Source: Lentzea waywayandensis
GTDB taxonomy: Bacteria; Actinomycetota; Actinomycetes; Mycobacteriales; Pseudonocardiaceae
NCBI RefSeq assembly: GCF_900115955.1
Contig: NZ_FOYL01000002.1
Span: forward strand, 124,001 to 188,000
Reading direction: 5' to 3'
Length of the DNA stretch: 64,000 nt
Positions within the stretch are counted from its first letter, which is position 1, and each line of letters starts with the position of its first letter. The notes below the pieces were generated by a model. The model did no database searches. It was not told where the DNA came from and was given only the letters and a program-made list of their open reading frames with translations. Positions 25,750 to 34,355 of the stretch are shown here, in pieces. A program made the translations under genes and the position numbers.

Positions 25750-26354
25750 GCCACACCCGCTCGTTCGAGGAACACGTGCGTCAGCTCCCACAGCAGGTGG
25801 TACGTGGTCACGTGGACTTCCTTCACCACCAACGGGTCCGCGGACCTCGCGATCAGCACGTGATCAGCGGCTCCGGTCGCGGCGATCGTCCCCCCATCAC
25901 CGCCCGCCAGTGCGACGGTGAGCATCCCCGCCTCCCGCGCGACCTCCAGGGCGCGCAGCACGTTCTCGCACTCGCCATCGGCGGAGAGCCCCAGCGCGAT
26001 GTCCGAAGGTTCACCCAGGCAACGAATCTGGTGTGCGAACGCCTCGGCGAACCCGGCACGGGCCGCGACGCCCGTGAGCGTGGCGACGTCCGAAGTCAGC
26101 GAGAGGGCGGGCAGGGCGCGCTTGCCCATGATCACCGGGTGGACGAACTCCACCGCGACGTGCTGGGCGTCTGTGCTGGGGCCGCCGTTGCCGAAGACGA
26201 CGAGCTTGCCGCCGGCCCTGAACCGTTCAGCCATCCGACGACAGGTTCGCGTGATTTCACCGGCCTGCTCGGCGAGGTCGATCAGAGGACCGGTTCGACG
26301 TAGTGACAATTCGTTGAATCGGTCGGCACGATCTGTAGTCGAAGGTTTTGCCAC
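25746..26354 (-). CDS. SIS-domain protein, phosphoheptose isomerase-like (hydrogenase locus, copy 2)
   Basis: A 202-residue GmhA-like SIS protein with a GTG start and AGAAGGG upstream. It keeps DAQHVAVEF with the catalytic-type glutamate E69 and the histidines H181 and H186. The phosphate-binding loop, however, reads SADGEC (124-129) instead of STSGNS. The defect is complementary to copy 1 at 24908. GmhA active sites lie at subunit interfaces, so a mixed oligomer could restore one site. It leads the chain of overlapping genes that runs to the protease. Confidence 0.85.
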   Translation of the reverse strand: MAKPSTTDRADRFNELSLRRTGPLIDLAEQAGEITRTCRRMAERFRAGGKLVVFGNGGPSTDAQHVAVEFVHPVIMGKRALPALSLTSDVATLTGVAARAGFAEAFAHQIRCLGEPSDIALGLSADGECENVLRALEVAREAGMLTVALAGGDGGTIAATGAADHVLIARSADPLVVKEVHVTTYHLLWELTHVFLERAGVA

Positions 26355-26514
26355 GAGCCCTTCTTCGATGTCGGAGCGGATTCCGCAACCGCAGGGAGGA
26401 TTTCTACTTCACGACCGTACGGGCACGCAAGAGCGCCAGTATTCCGGGTGACAAAGAAATCCCCTGGTCACACCTGAAGAACTTTCAGAAAAGACCGGCC
26501 ACGTTTTTCGGCGC

Positions 26515-27045
26515 TCAGCGAAACGGTAAGTCGCCGAACCTGTCCTGGACTCGGCGCAGCTCACGCAGCCTCGGTTCGGTCTCGCCGCCCGCCCAGCGAC
26601 TCACGGTCTTGACCGACACTCCGAGCTGCTTCGCGGCCGCCTCCCTGGTCATCCCCTCGCGGCGCAGCACCTCGGTGATCCACTCGGCGAAGCTCTCCAC
26701 CGCGGCGACCGGATCCGTCGCCCGGGACACTTCTGACCTGGTCGTAGTCGACCCGTCCGGAGGGCGGCCATCCGAGTGAAGGTGTGCGGTCTCCGACGGC
26801 AGCACGTCGAACTCGACCCGGTCGGGATAGGTCCGGCAGGAAACCTGGATCTGCCCGGACGGGCCGGCGGCCTCGAGCAGCACCCGCAGGACCGTCCTGC
26901 CCAGCTCACGGTTGTCCACCTCGGACAACGGCGCCTCGGCCAAACAATCGCGCAGGAACTCGTGGATTTCCGACACCGAGGACGGCCTGGCGCGGAACAC
27001 GCGCGTGAGCACCACGATCGGCATGATCTCGATCGACTCAGCCAC
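26515..27045 (-). CDS. XRE-type helix-turn-helix regulator divergent from the hydrogenase genes
   Basis: A 176-residue protein with a GTG start. The N-terminal 90 residues are unrelated to known sensor domains that I recognise, but include a conserved-looking core (LGRTVLRVLLEAAGPSGQIQVSCRTYPDRVEFDVL). A linker follows, then a C-terminal helix-turn-helix (GMTREAAAKQLGVSVKTVSRWAGGETEPRLRELRRVQ). Having the DNA-binding domain at the C-terminus is unusual for XRE proteins. It is transcribed away from hhyS, with an inverted repeat in the shared region, and is the best candidate for local regulation of the hydrogenase. Confidence 0.8.
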   Translation of the reverse strand: MAESIEIMPIVVLTRVFRARPSSVSEIHEFLRDCLAEAPLSEVDNRELGRTVLRVLLEAAGPSGQIQVSCRTYPDRVEFDVLPSETAHLHSDGRPPDGSTTTRSEVSRATDPVAAVESFAEWITEVLRREGMTREAAAKQLGVSVKTVSRWAGGETEPRLRELRRVQDRFGDLPFR

Positions 27046-27108
27046 GCCACCAATCCCTTCCCGCGACGTACGAGCCTACCCCTCCGCCCGAATTCCCCAG
27101 CGGGTCAG

Positions 27109-27125
27109 CATTGTCCAGTCCAATG
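27109..27125. promoter_or_regulatory. Inverted repeat in the hydrogenase divergent promoter region
   Basis: CATTG-N7-CAATG lies between the XRE regulator and hhyS, 119 bp before the hhyS ATG. It is the clearest dyad in that 198-bp region and a candidate operator. Possible hexamers for hhyS transcription (TTGCCT at 27166 and AATAAA/TAAAAT near 27192) lie downstream of it. Confidence 0.4.
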
Positions 27126-27243
27126 ACAGTTCAGTCTTGCCCTGGATGCACGGAAAGGTCTAGCGTTGCCTCGCCCCGGACCCGGCAAGAATAAAATCAC
27201 CGTTCTTGCTTCTCCGCGGCGTTTCCAGCGGAGGTGAACCGAG

Positions 27244-28257
27244 ATGACCAGGGCCGAGCAGGAGCCCGGCGACAGACCACAGGCCCCGGTCGACCCCGAA
27301 CCCGTCGTGCACGTGCTGTGGTTGAACGGCGGCCTCGGCTGCGATGGCGAATCCGTGGCGTTGACCGCGGCCACGCAGCCCAGCATCGAGGAGATAGTGC
27401 TCGGCGGGTTGCCCGGACTGCCCCGAATCGCCATGCACTGGCCGTTCCTCGACTTCGAGTGCGGTCCCGACAGCGGCGCGGACAGCTTCATCGAGTGGTG
27501 GCACAAGGCCGACCGCGGTGAGCTCGACCCGTTCGTGCTCGTCGTCGAAGGCTCGGTGCCGGACGAGACGAACAAGACCGAGGGCTACTGGTGCGGCTTC
27601 GGCACCGACCCCGGCACCGGCCAGCCGGTGACGACCAGCGAGTGGCTCGACCGCCTGGCGCCCAAGGCCACCGCGGTGCTCGCCGTCGGTACCTGCGCCG
27701 GCTACGGCGGCATCCACGCGATGGCGGGCAACCCGACCGGTGCGATGGGCGTGCCGGACTACCTCGGCTGGGACTGGAAGTCCAAGGACGGCATCCCGAT
27801 CGTGGTGGTGCCCGGCTGTCCCGTCCAGCCCGACAACCTCTCGGAGACGATCCTGCACCTGCTCTACCAGGTCGCCGGCCGCGCGCCCGCGATCGACCTC
27901 GACGAGGCGCTGCGGCCGCGCTGGCTGTTCGAGACGACGGTGCACGAGGGGTGCGACCGCGCGGGCTACTACGAGCAGGACGAGTTCGCCGAACGGCACG
28001 GATCGCCCAAGTGCCTGGTGAAACTCGGGTGCTGGGGCCAGGTCGTCAAGTGCAACGTGCCCAAGCGCGGCTGGATCAACGGCATCGGCGGCTGCCCCAA
28101 CGTCGGCGGCATCTGCATCGCCTGCACCATGCCCGGCTTCCCGGACAAGTTCATGCCGTTCATGGAACATCCGGCCGGCGGGAACACGCCCGCGCCCGTC
28201 CGCGCCGTGTCCGGCACCGCGATCCGCGTGCTGCGGGAGATCCGGGTGGCGCGATGA
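27244..28257 (+). CDS. hhyS: Group 1h [NiFe] hydrogenase small subunit
   Basis: A 337-residue small subunit without a Tat signal, so it stays on the cytoplasmic side. Cluster ligands: C33, C151 (GTCAGYGG) and C192 (PGCP) for the proximal centre; H234/C237, C257 and C263 for the distal centre; further cysteines in GGCPNVGGICIACT for the medial centre. The usual CxxC pair near the N-terminus is CDGE (33-36), as in oxygen-tolerant actinobacterial-type enzymes where an acidic residue replaces one cysteine. AGCGGAGGTGA precedes the ATG. It passes electrons from trace H2 to the respiratory chain. Confidence 0.95.
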   Translation: MTRAEQEPGDRPQAPVDPEPVVHVLWLNGGLGCDGESVALTAATQPSIEEIVLGGLPGLPRIAMHWPFLDFECGPDSGADSFIEWWHKADRGELDPFVLVVEGSVPDETNKTEGYWCGFGTDPGTGQPVTTSEWLDRLAPKATAVLAVGTCAGYGGIHAMAGNPTGAMGVPDYLGWDWKSKDGIPIVVVPGCPVQPDNLSETILHLLYQVAGRAPAIDLDEALRPRWLFETTVHEGCDRAGYYEQDEFAERHGSPKCLVKLGCWGQVVKCNVPKRGWINGIGGCPNVGGICIACTMPGFPDKFMPFMEHPAGGNTPAPVRAVSGTAIRVLREIRVAR

Positions 28258-30017
28258 GCTCCGACAAACCCGGCCTGGTCGAGATGACCTGGGACCCGAT
28301 CACCCGGATCGTGGGCAGCCTCGGCATCCACACGAAGATCGACTGGGCGCAGAAGCGCGTGGTGGAGTGCTACAGCACGTCGTCGATCTTTCGCGGCTAC
28401 AGCGTCTTCATGAAGGGCAAGGACCCGCGGGACGCGCACTTCATCACCAGCCGCATCTGCGGCATCTGCGGTGACAACCACGCCACCTGCTCGGTCTACG
28501 CGCAGAACATGGCCTACGGCGTCCGGCCGCCGCACCTCGCGGAGTGGATCATCAACCTGGGCGAGGCCGCCGAGTTCATGTTCGACCACAACATCTTCCA
28601 GGAGAACCTGGTCGGCGTGGACTACTGCGAGAAGATGGTCCGCGAGACCAATCCCGGCGTGCTCGACCTGGCCAACCGCACCGAGGCGCCACACGCCGGT
28701 GAGCACGGGTACCGCACGATCGGCGACATCATGCGCTCGCTCAACCCGCTGGAGGGCGAGTTCTACCGCGAGGCGCTGCAGGTGTCCCGGCACGCCAGGG
28801 AGATGTTCTGCCTCATGGAGGGCAGGCACGTCCATCCGTCCACTTTGTACCCCGGCGGCGTCGGCACGGTGGCGACGATGCAGCTGTTCACCGACTACCT
28901 CACCCGGCTGATGCGGTACGTGGAGTTCATGAAGAAGGTCGTGCCGATGCACGACGATCTCTTCGACTTCGTCTACACGGCGCTGCCCGGCTACGAGGAG
29001 GTCGGCAGGAGGCGGGTGCTGCTGGCGTGCTGGGGCGGCCTCAACGATCCCGAGCACTGCGACTTCACGTATCGCAACATGGCGACGTGGGGCCGCAAGA
29101 TGTTCATCACCCCAGGCATCGTCGTGGACGGCAAGCTCGTCACGACCGACCTCGTCGACATCAACCTCGGCATGCGGATCCTGCTCGGCTCCTCCTTCTA
29201 CGACGACTGGGAGGGCATGGACCGGTTCGTCACGCACGACGAGCTCGGCAACCCGGTCGACGCGCGGCACCCCTGGAACCAGCACACCATCCCTAAGCCG
29301 GGCAAGCGCGACTTCGGCGACAAGTACTCCTGGACGATGTCACCGCGGTGGTTCGACGGCACGGACCACCTCCCGCTGGACACCGGCGGCGGCCCGCTCG
29401 CCCGGCTCTGGACCACCGCGCTGGCAGGCCTGGTGCAGACCGACTACGTGAAGTCGACCGGCCACAGCGTGCAGATCACGTTGCCGCGCACCATGACCAA
29501 GCCCGAGACCACCTTCGAATGGCGGATTCCGCGGTGGAGCAACGCGATCGAGCGCAACCGGGCCCGCACCTACTTCCAGGCCTACACGGCGGCGATGGCC
29601 CTGCACTTCTCCGAACGGGCGCTGGCCGAGGTCCGCGGCGGCCGGACCGACACGTGGTCGGAGTTCACCGTGCCCGATGACGCGTTCAGCGTCGGGTTCA
29701 CCGAGGCGGTGCGCGGCGGGCTGTCGCACCACATGGTGATCAAGGACGGCAGGATCGCGAACTACCAGCCGTATCCGCCGACGCCGTGGAACGCCAGTGT
29801 GCGCGACAGCTTCGGCACGCCCGGCCCGTTCGAGGACGCCGTGCAGAACACGCCGATCTTCGAGGAGAACTCCCAGGAGAACTTCAAGGGCATCGACATC
29901 ATGCGCGCGATCCGCAGCTTCGACCCGTGCATGCCCTGCGGTGTCCACATGACGGTCGGCGCGGGCAAGACGCTGACCAGGATCCACACCCCGCACGCCT
30001 TCAGCGGTGAGTCGTGA
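28254..30017 (+). CDS. hhyL: Group 1h [NiFe] hydrogenase large subunit
   Basis: A 587-residue subunit bearing the NiFe centre. L1 motif RICGICGDNHATCS gives C69 and C72. L2 motif DPCMPCGVH gives C559 and C562, with H565 as the processing point and 22 residues beyond it for removal by the protease encoded at 23179. The L1/L2 forms match the high-affinity, oxygen-insensitive H2-scavenging enzymes of soil actinobacteria. The ATG overlaps the hhyS stop by 4 bases, ensuring equal synthesis of both subunits. Confidence 0.96.
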   Translation: MSSDKPGLVEMTWDPITRIVGSLGIHTKIDWAQKRVVECYSTSSIFRGYSVFMKGKDPRDAHFITSRICGICGDNHATCSVYAQNMAYGVRPPHLAEWIINLGEAAEFMFDHNIFQENLVGVDYCEKMVRETNPGVLDLANRTEAPHAGEHGYRTIGDIMRSLNPLEGEFYREALQVSRHAREMFCLMEGRHVHPSTLYPGGVGTVATMQLFTDYLTRLMRYVEFMKKVVPMHDDLFDFVYTALPGYEEVGRRRVLLACWGGLNDPEHCDFTYRNMATWGRKMFITPGIVVDGKLVTTDLVDINLGMRILLGSSFYDDWEGMDRFVTHDELGNPVDARHPWNQHTIPKPGKRDFGDKYSWTMSPRWFDGTDHLPLDTGGGPLARLWTTALAGLVQTDYVKSTGHSVQITLPRTMTKPETTFEWRIPRWSNAIERNRARTYFQAYTAAMALHFSERALAEVRGGRTDTWSEFTVPDDAFSVGFTEAVRGGLSHHMVIKDGRIANYQPYPPTPWNASVRDSFGTPGPFEDAVQNTPIFEENSQENFKGIDIMRAIRSFDPCMPCGVHMTVGAGKTLTRIHTPHAFSGES

Positions 30018-30520
30018 ACCACGACGTCCGCGCGGCGGGCGACCGCATCGAGGAGTTGCTCGGCACCCTGCGGTCCGGGCCGGCCAGGGACTCCGCCGAA
30101 GAGCTCGTCCGTTTGCTGATGGCTCTGTACGGCGAAGGACTCGCACGCGTTCTCGCGATCCTGCGCGAGCACGACCCCGCGCTGGTCGCCCGGATCGCCG
30201 AGGACGACCTGCTGGAGGACCTGCTGTTGCTGCACGACCTGCACCCGCGCGACGCATCGGCGCGCATCCGTCGGGTGCTCGACGGGCTCGGTGCCCTCGG
30301 CCCGCTGGAGAATCTGGGCATCGACGCCGACGGGGTGGTCCGCATCCGGCTCACCGCGAGCGGCTGCCACCGGTCCGCGGCGGCGCGCACGGTCGAACAG
30401 GCGGTGCTCGACGCGGTGCCGGAGGCCACCAGGGTGGAGGTCGTCACCGCCGCTCCTGACACGTTGCTGCAGATCGGTATGCGGCCACCGCCAGGGTGGC
30501 GGCTGGAGGTCGCGTCATGA
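30014..30520 (+). CDS. NifU C-terminal-like protein with a single cysteine
   Basis: A 168-residue protein with a GTG start overlapping the hhyL stop. The N-terminal half is helical (DRIEELLGTLRSG...ELVRLLMALYGEGLARVLAIL). The C-terminal half resembles the NifU C domain (GVVRIRLTASGCHRSAAARTVEQAVLDAVPEATRVEVV). The family's CxxC cluster motif is reduced to one cysteine (GCHRS), so it cannot hold a cluster alone in the standard way. It may bridge two subunits, or act as an adaptor for the hydrogenase. Confidence 0.78.
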   Translation: MNHDVRAAGDRIEELLGTLRSGPARDSAEELVRLLMALYGEGLARVLAILREHDPALVARIAEDDLLEDLLLLHDLHPRDASARIRRVLDGLGALGPLENLGIDADGVVRIRLTASGCHRSAAARTVEQAVLDAVPEATRVEVVTAAPDTLLQIGMRPPPGWRLEVAS

Positions 30521-31164
30521 ACGGGAGCCACGGACTTCAGCGTTTCGCCCGCCCACCAGGAACCCTGCTGGAGCAACGTTCCGCGCAGATGCGCCAGCTG
30601 GAACAGTGCGAGATGTGCGGAACCCCTGTCGCCGCACGCCACGGCCACGTCGTGGACACCAGGCGCCGCAGCCTGATGTGCGCGTGCCGCGCCTGCTTCC
30701 TGTTGTTCACCAAGGGCGCGGCTCGGCGCAGCAGGTACCGGGCGGTGCCGGAGCGCTACCTGGCGGATCCGCTGCGACCGGTCACCCCGGTCGAATGGGA
30801 GAGGCTGGACATCCCGGTGAGCTCGGCGTTCGTGCTCCGCGCCGACGCCGGGATCACCGCGTTCCACCCCAGTCCCGCCGGGGCCACCGAACGGCCGCTG
30901 AACCCCGGTTTCTGGACGGAGTTCGCCGCCGCGCATCCCCTGGTGGCGGCCGCGGAGTCCGACGTCGAGGCGATCCTCTTCCGCCGCGGGGCGAACGACG
31001 TCGACTGCTACCTGGTGCCGATCGACGTGTGCTACCGGCTCGTCGGCACCGTCCGGCTGTACTGGTCCGGAATGGACGGTGGCGACCAGGTGCGCGACCA
31101 CATCGACGAGCTGTTCGCGGAGATCCGCGCCAAGGCGGGCGGGCTGCCGGGAGGAGCGCGCTGA
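30517..31164 (+). CDS. DUF5947 hydrogenase-associated protein
   Basis: A 215-residue protein starting at an ATG that overlaps the previous stop. The N-terminal part has CEMC followed by a CACRAC motif within LMCACRACFLLFTKG, enough cysteines for zinc or an Fe-S cluster. The rest is an alpha/beta domain (AHPLVAAAESDVEAILFRRG, DCYLVPIDVCYRLVGTVRLYW). It matches the DUF5947 family, which travels with group 1h hydrogenases. A role as an electron-transfer or assembly partner is inference only. Confidence 0.75.
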   Translation: MNGSHGLQRFARPPGTLLEQRSAQMRQLEQCEMCGTPVAARHGHVVDTRRRSLMCACRACFLLFTKGAARRSRYRAVPERYLADPLRPVTPVEWERLDIPVSSAFVLRADAGITAFHPSPAGATERPLNPGFWTEFAAAHPLVAAAESDVEAILFRRGANDVDCYLVPIDVCYRLVGTVRLYWSGMDGGDQVRDHIDELFAEIRAKAGGLPGGAR

Positions 31165-31796
31165 TGGACATGCTGCACTTCGAGTGCGAGGGCGCCTGGC
31201 CCACCCGGTACGCGGCCGTGCCGGGGCTGACGCTGCGGCTGCGGGTCGTCGAGAGGTCCGGCGCACCCGTCGAGGCGGTGGCGTTGCGCTGCCAGATCCG
31301 CATCGAACCGCAACGCAGGACGTACTCGGCGGGCGAGGCACAACGCCTGAGCGATCTCTTCGGGGACACGGGACGTTGGACGAAGACCCTCAAGCCGGTG
31401 TCGTTCGCGACTCTCTCGACCATGGTGCCGGGCTTCACCGGAAGCACGTTCGTCGACCTCGACGTGCCGTGCACCTACGACCTCGAGGTCGCGTCGACCA
31501 AGTACTTCAACGCGCTCGACAACGGCCAGATCCCGCTGCTGTTGTTGTTCAGCGGCACGGTGTTCGGCAGCCAGAACGGCAACCTGCGGGTGTGGCAGGT
31601 GCCGTGGAGCAACGAGGCCTCCTTCGCACTGCCGGTCAGCGTGTGGCGGGAAACCGTCGACCTGCACTTCCCCGGCAGCGCGTGGCTGCGGGTCCGGCGC
31701 GACACGATGGACGCCCTGCAGCGCTTCAGATCCGAGCACGCCTTCGCCACCTGGGACGACGCGATGACCGCCATGCTCGCGGCCACCGACGGGTGA
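31164..31796 (+). CDS. DUF6084 hydrogenase-associated protein
   Basis: A 210-residue protein whose ATG overlaps the preceding stop (TGATG). It is beta-rich and has conserved-looking tryptophan/aromatic segments (GRWTKTLKPVSFATLSTMVPGFTGSTFVDLDVPCTYDLEVASTKYFNAL and GNLRVWQVPWSNEASFALPVSVW). No catalytic motif is visible. It belongs to the DUF6084 family seen next to actinobacterial hydrogenase genes. The gene is coupled to hypF by a GTGA overlap. Confidence 0.75.
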   Translation: MDMLHFECEGAWPTRYAAVPGLTLRLRVVERSGAPVEAVALRCQIRIEPQRRTYSAGEAQRLSDLFGDTGRWTKTLKPVSFATLSTMVPGFTGSTFVDLDVPCTYDLEVASTKYFNALDNGQIPLLLLFSGTVFGSQNGNLRVWQVPWSNEASFALPVSVWRETVDLHFPGSAWLRVRRDTMDALQRFRSEHAFATWDDAMTAMLAATDG

Positions 31797-33991
31797 GCCG
31801 CGTCGGCAGGGATCTCCGGGTCGCCGGCGTCGTCCAGGGAGTCGGCTTCCGCCCGTACGTGCACCGGCTCGCCACCGGGCTGCGGCTGTCCGGCCGCGTC
31901 GGCAACGACGTCGCCGGGGTGTTCATCGAGATCGAGGGCACACAGGAGAACGTGACCGAGTTCCTGTCCGCACTCCCCCGCGACCCCCCTCCGCTGGCGC
32001 GGATCGACCGAGTCCACGTCACGGCCTGCGCGGCCCGCGGAGCCGACGGGTTTGAGATCGCCGCCAGCCGGGACGGCGGTGCGCACGGCGCCCTGGTGTC
32101 AGCGGACTTCGCCACGTGCGCGGACTGCCTGCGCGAGTTGTTCGACCCCGCAGATCGCCGCTACCGGTACCCGTTCGTCAACTGCACGCACTGCGGACCG
32201 CGGTTCACCATCGTCCGCGAGGTGCCGTACGACCGGCCGCGGACCACCATGGCGGACTTCCCGATGTGCGCGGCGTGCGGGGCCGAGTACACCGATCCCA
32301 CCGACCGGCGGTTCCACGCCGAGCCGACGTGCTGCCCCGATTGCGGGCCTCGCCTCGAACTCGGGGGCAGCACCGACCCGGTGGGCGACGCCGTCGCCCG
32401 GCTCGCCGACGGGCAGGTGCTCGCGATCAAGGGGCTGGGTGGCTTCCATCTCGCGGTGCTCGCGGCACACCCCACGGCCCCCGCGGTGTTGCGCGCCCGC
32501 AAACACCGTGCGGACAAACCGTTCGCGGTGATGGTCGCCGACCTGCGACAGGCGACCGAACTCTGCGAGGTGGACGAGATCGGCGAACGCGAGCTGACCG
32601 GCCCTCGCCGTCCGATCGTCCTGCTGCCACGCCGTGCCGACGCACGGATCTCCGCCGCGGTGGCTCCCGCCACGAGCGAACTCGGGCTGATGCTGCCCTA
32701 CACCCCGCTGCACCACCTGCTGCTGCGCGACCTGGGCGAGCCCATCGTGCTCACCAGCGGCAACATCTCGGACGAACCCATCGCCTACCGCGATGCGGAC
32801 CGGCTGGCAGGCATCGCCGACGCGGTGCTGACCCACAACCGCCCCATCCACATCCGCGCCGACGACTCGGTCGTGCGCGCGGGCACGGTGCTGCGCCGTT
32901 CCAGAGGCTACGCACCCGAACCGCTCGTGCTGCCGCTGTCCTGTCCCCAGCCGGTGCTGGCCTGCGGCGCGGAACTCAAGAACACGTTCTGCCTCACCAA
33001 GGGTTCGCACGCGTTCCTGTCTCAGCACATCGGCGACCTCACCGATCACGAGACATACGTGTCGTTCACCGAGAGCGTCCAGCACTTCCAGCGCCTGTTC
33101 GGCATCACCCCGCGGGTCGTGGCGCACGATCTGCACCCCGACTACCTCTCCACCAGATACGCCGGTGAACTGGACGACGTCGACCTGATCGGTGTCCAGC
33201 ACCACCACGCCCACATCGCGTCCTGCCTCGCGGACAACGGCGAAACGGGCCCGGTCATCGGAGTGGCGTTCGACGGCACCGGCTACGGACCCGACGGCAC
33301 GATCTGGGGCGGCGAGTTCCTGGTCGCCGACCTGTCCGGGTACGAGCGGGCAGGACACCTGCGCCCCGTCCCCCTGCCGGGCGGCGATGCGGCGGTCAGG
33401 CAACCGTGGCGGATGGCAGCCGCATACCTGCCGAACGCAGACCTACCGGTAACACGACGCCACAAGACGCAATGGGCCGCAGTAGTGGCGATGGCCCGCA
33501 ACGGAGTGAACGCGCCACTGACGTCCAGCGCCGGCCGGTTGTTCGACGCCGCCGCCGCGCTGCTGGACGTGCGAGACGAGATCACCTACGAGGGCCAGGC
33601 GGCGATCGAACTGGAGCAGTGCGCGGATCCGTCCACTTCGGAGGGTTATCCGGCGGCGGTCCACGACCTGGTGGTGCACGGCGAGGATCTGCTGCACGCG
33701 ATCGTGGCCGACCTGCACGCGGGAGTCGATCGCGCGGTGATCGCGGCACGGTTCCACAACGGCCTCGCCGATGCCGTCGTGACCTGCTGCGCGCGGCTGC
33801 GGGAGCACACCGGCTTGCAGACGGTCGCACTGTCGGGTGGCGTCTTCCAGAACGCGCTGCTGCTGCGGAGAACCGCAGCCGGGTTGCGCCGGCGCGGGTT
33901 CCGCGTCCTGACTCATCAGCGGGTGCCGGCGAACGACGGTGGCATCAGCCTGGGCCAGGCCGTCGTCGCCGCCCGCCGCACAGGCGGGTGA
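31793..33991 (+). CDS. hypF: Hydrogenase carbamoyltransferase HypF
   Basis: A 732-residue multidomain protein of normal length. The order is acylphosphatase (VAGVVQGVGFRPYVHRLA), two zinc-finger pairs (CADC/CTHC and CAAC/CPDC), a YrdC-like domain (VLAIKGLGGFHLAV, RKHRADKPFAVMV) and a Kae1-like carbamoyltransferase with VQHHHAHIASCLAD. It makes carbamoyl-AMP from carbamoyl phosphate and moves the carbamoyl group to HypE. The GTG overlaps the DUF6084 stop. The required carbamoyl phosphate could also come from the arginine deiminase pathway encoded nearby. Confidence 0.96.
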   Translation: MSRVGRDLRVAGVVQGVGFRPYVHRLATGLRLSGRVGNDVAGVFIEIEGTQENVTEFLSALPRDPPPLARIDRVHVTACAARGADGFEIAASRDGGAHGALVSADFATCADCLRELFDPADRRYRYPFVNCTHCGPRFTIVREVPYDRPRTTMADFPMCAACGAEYTDPTDRRFHAEPTCCPDCGPRLELGGSTDPVGDAVARLADGQVLAIKGLGGFHLAVLAAHPTAPAVLRARKHRADKPFAVMVADLRQATELCEVDEIGERELTGPRRPIVLLPRRADARISAAVAPATSELGLMLPYTPLHHLLLRDLGEPIVLTSGNISDEPIAYRDADRLAGIADAVLTHNRPIHIRADDSVVRAGTVLRRSRGYAPEPLVLPLSCPQPVLACGAELKNTFCLTKGSHAFLSQHIGDLTDHETYVSFTESVQHFQRLFGITPRVVAHDLHPDYLSTRYAGELDDVDLIGVQHHHAHIASCLADNGETGPVIGVAFDGTGYGPDGTIWGGEFLVADLSGYERAGHLRPVPLPGGDAAVRQPWRMAAAYLPNADLPVTRRHKTQWAAVVAMARNGVNAPLTSSAGRLFDAAAALLDVRDEITYEGQAAIELEQCADPSTSEGYPAAVHDLVVHGEDLLHAIVADLHAGVDRAVIAARFHNGLADAVVTCCARLREHTGLQTVALSGGVFQNALLLRRTAAGLRRRGFRVLTHQRVPANDGGISLGQAVVAARRTGG

Positions 33992-34355
33992 GCGGCGGCC
34001 TCGCCTCGCTGACTCGGCGATGGTGTGCGAGTGAGGAAACATCTGCCAGAGCGCCGATGCGGGCTCTCACGATTCTGCGCTGGACCCACCTGAACTCGTC
34101 GTCGCGCACGTGCTGGACCTTGAGACCGTGGAACAACGGCGGTGTCGAAGCCGTCGGCATGTGCTTGGGGGCGCCATCGTCCGCGCCTCTACCTCGAGTC
34201 GCCTGCTCTGCCGCCTTCACGACCACGACGGGACAGCTCGCCTGGTGCCCGCCCATTTGCCGCACGGAGACCACGTCGATTCGCTCATGGAGTTCGGCGT
34301 CGCGGTTGGCAGCGTCCGCAACCCTGCGGACCACAGGATCTTCGTCCCACCGTCG
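33992..34355. other. 364-bp stretch without a recognisable gene
   Basis: Between hypF and the end of the CBS-BON gene there is no convincing gene. A minus-strand frame (33945-34334) is open, with only moderate third-position GC and no family resemblance that I can name. It has no good ribosome site. It may be a decayed gene downstream of the CBS-BON protein. Confidence 0.5.

Noticed and set aside
27166..27197. Sigma-70-type promoter for hhyS (TTGCCT to TAAAAT)
   Set aside because: The spacer is 20 bp to TAAAAT, longer than optimal, and actinomycete promoters are too variable to call without start-site data; mentioned only as a possibility.
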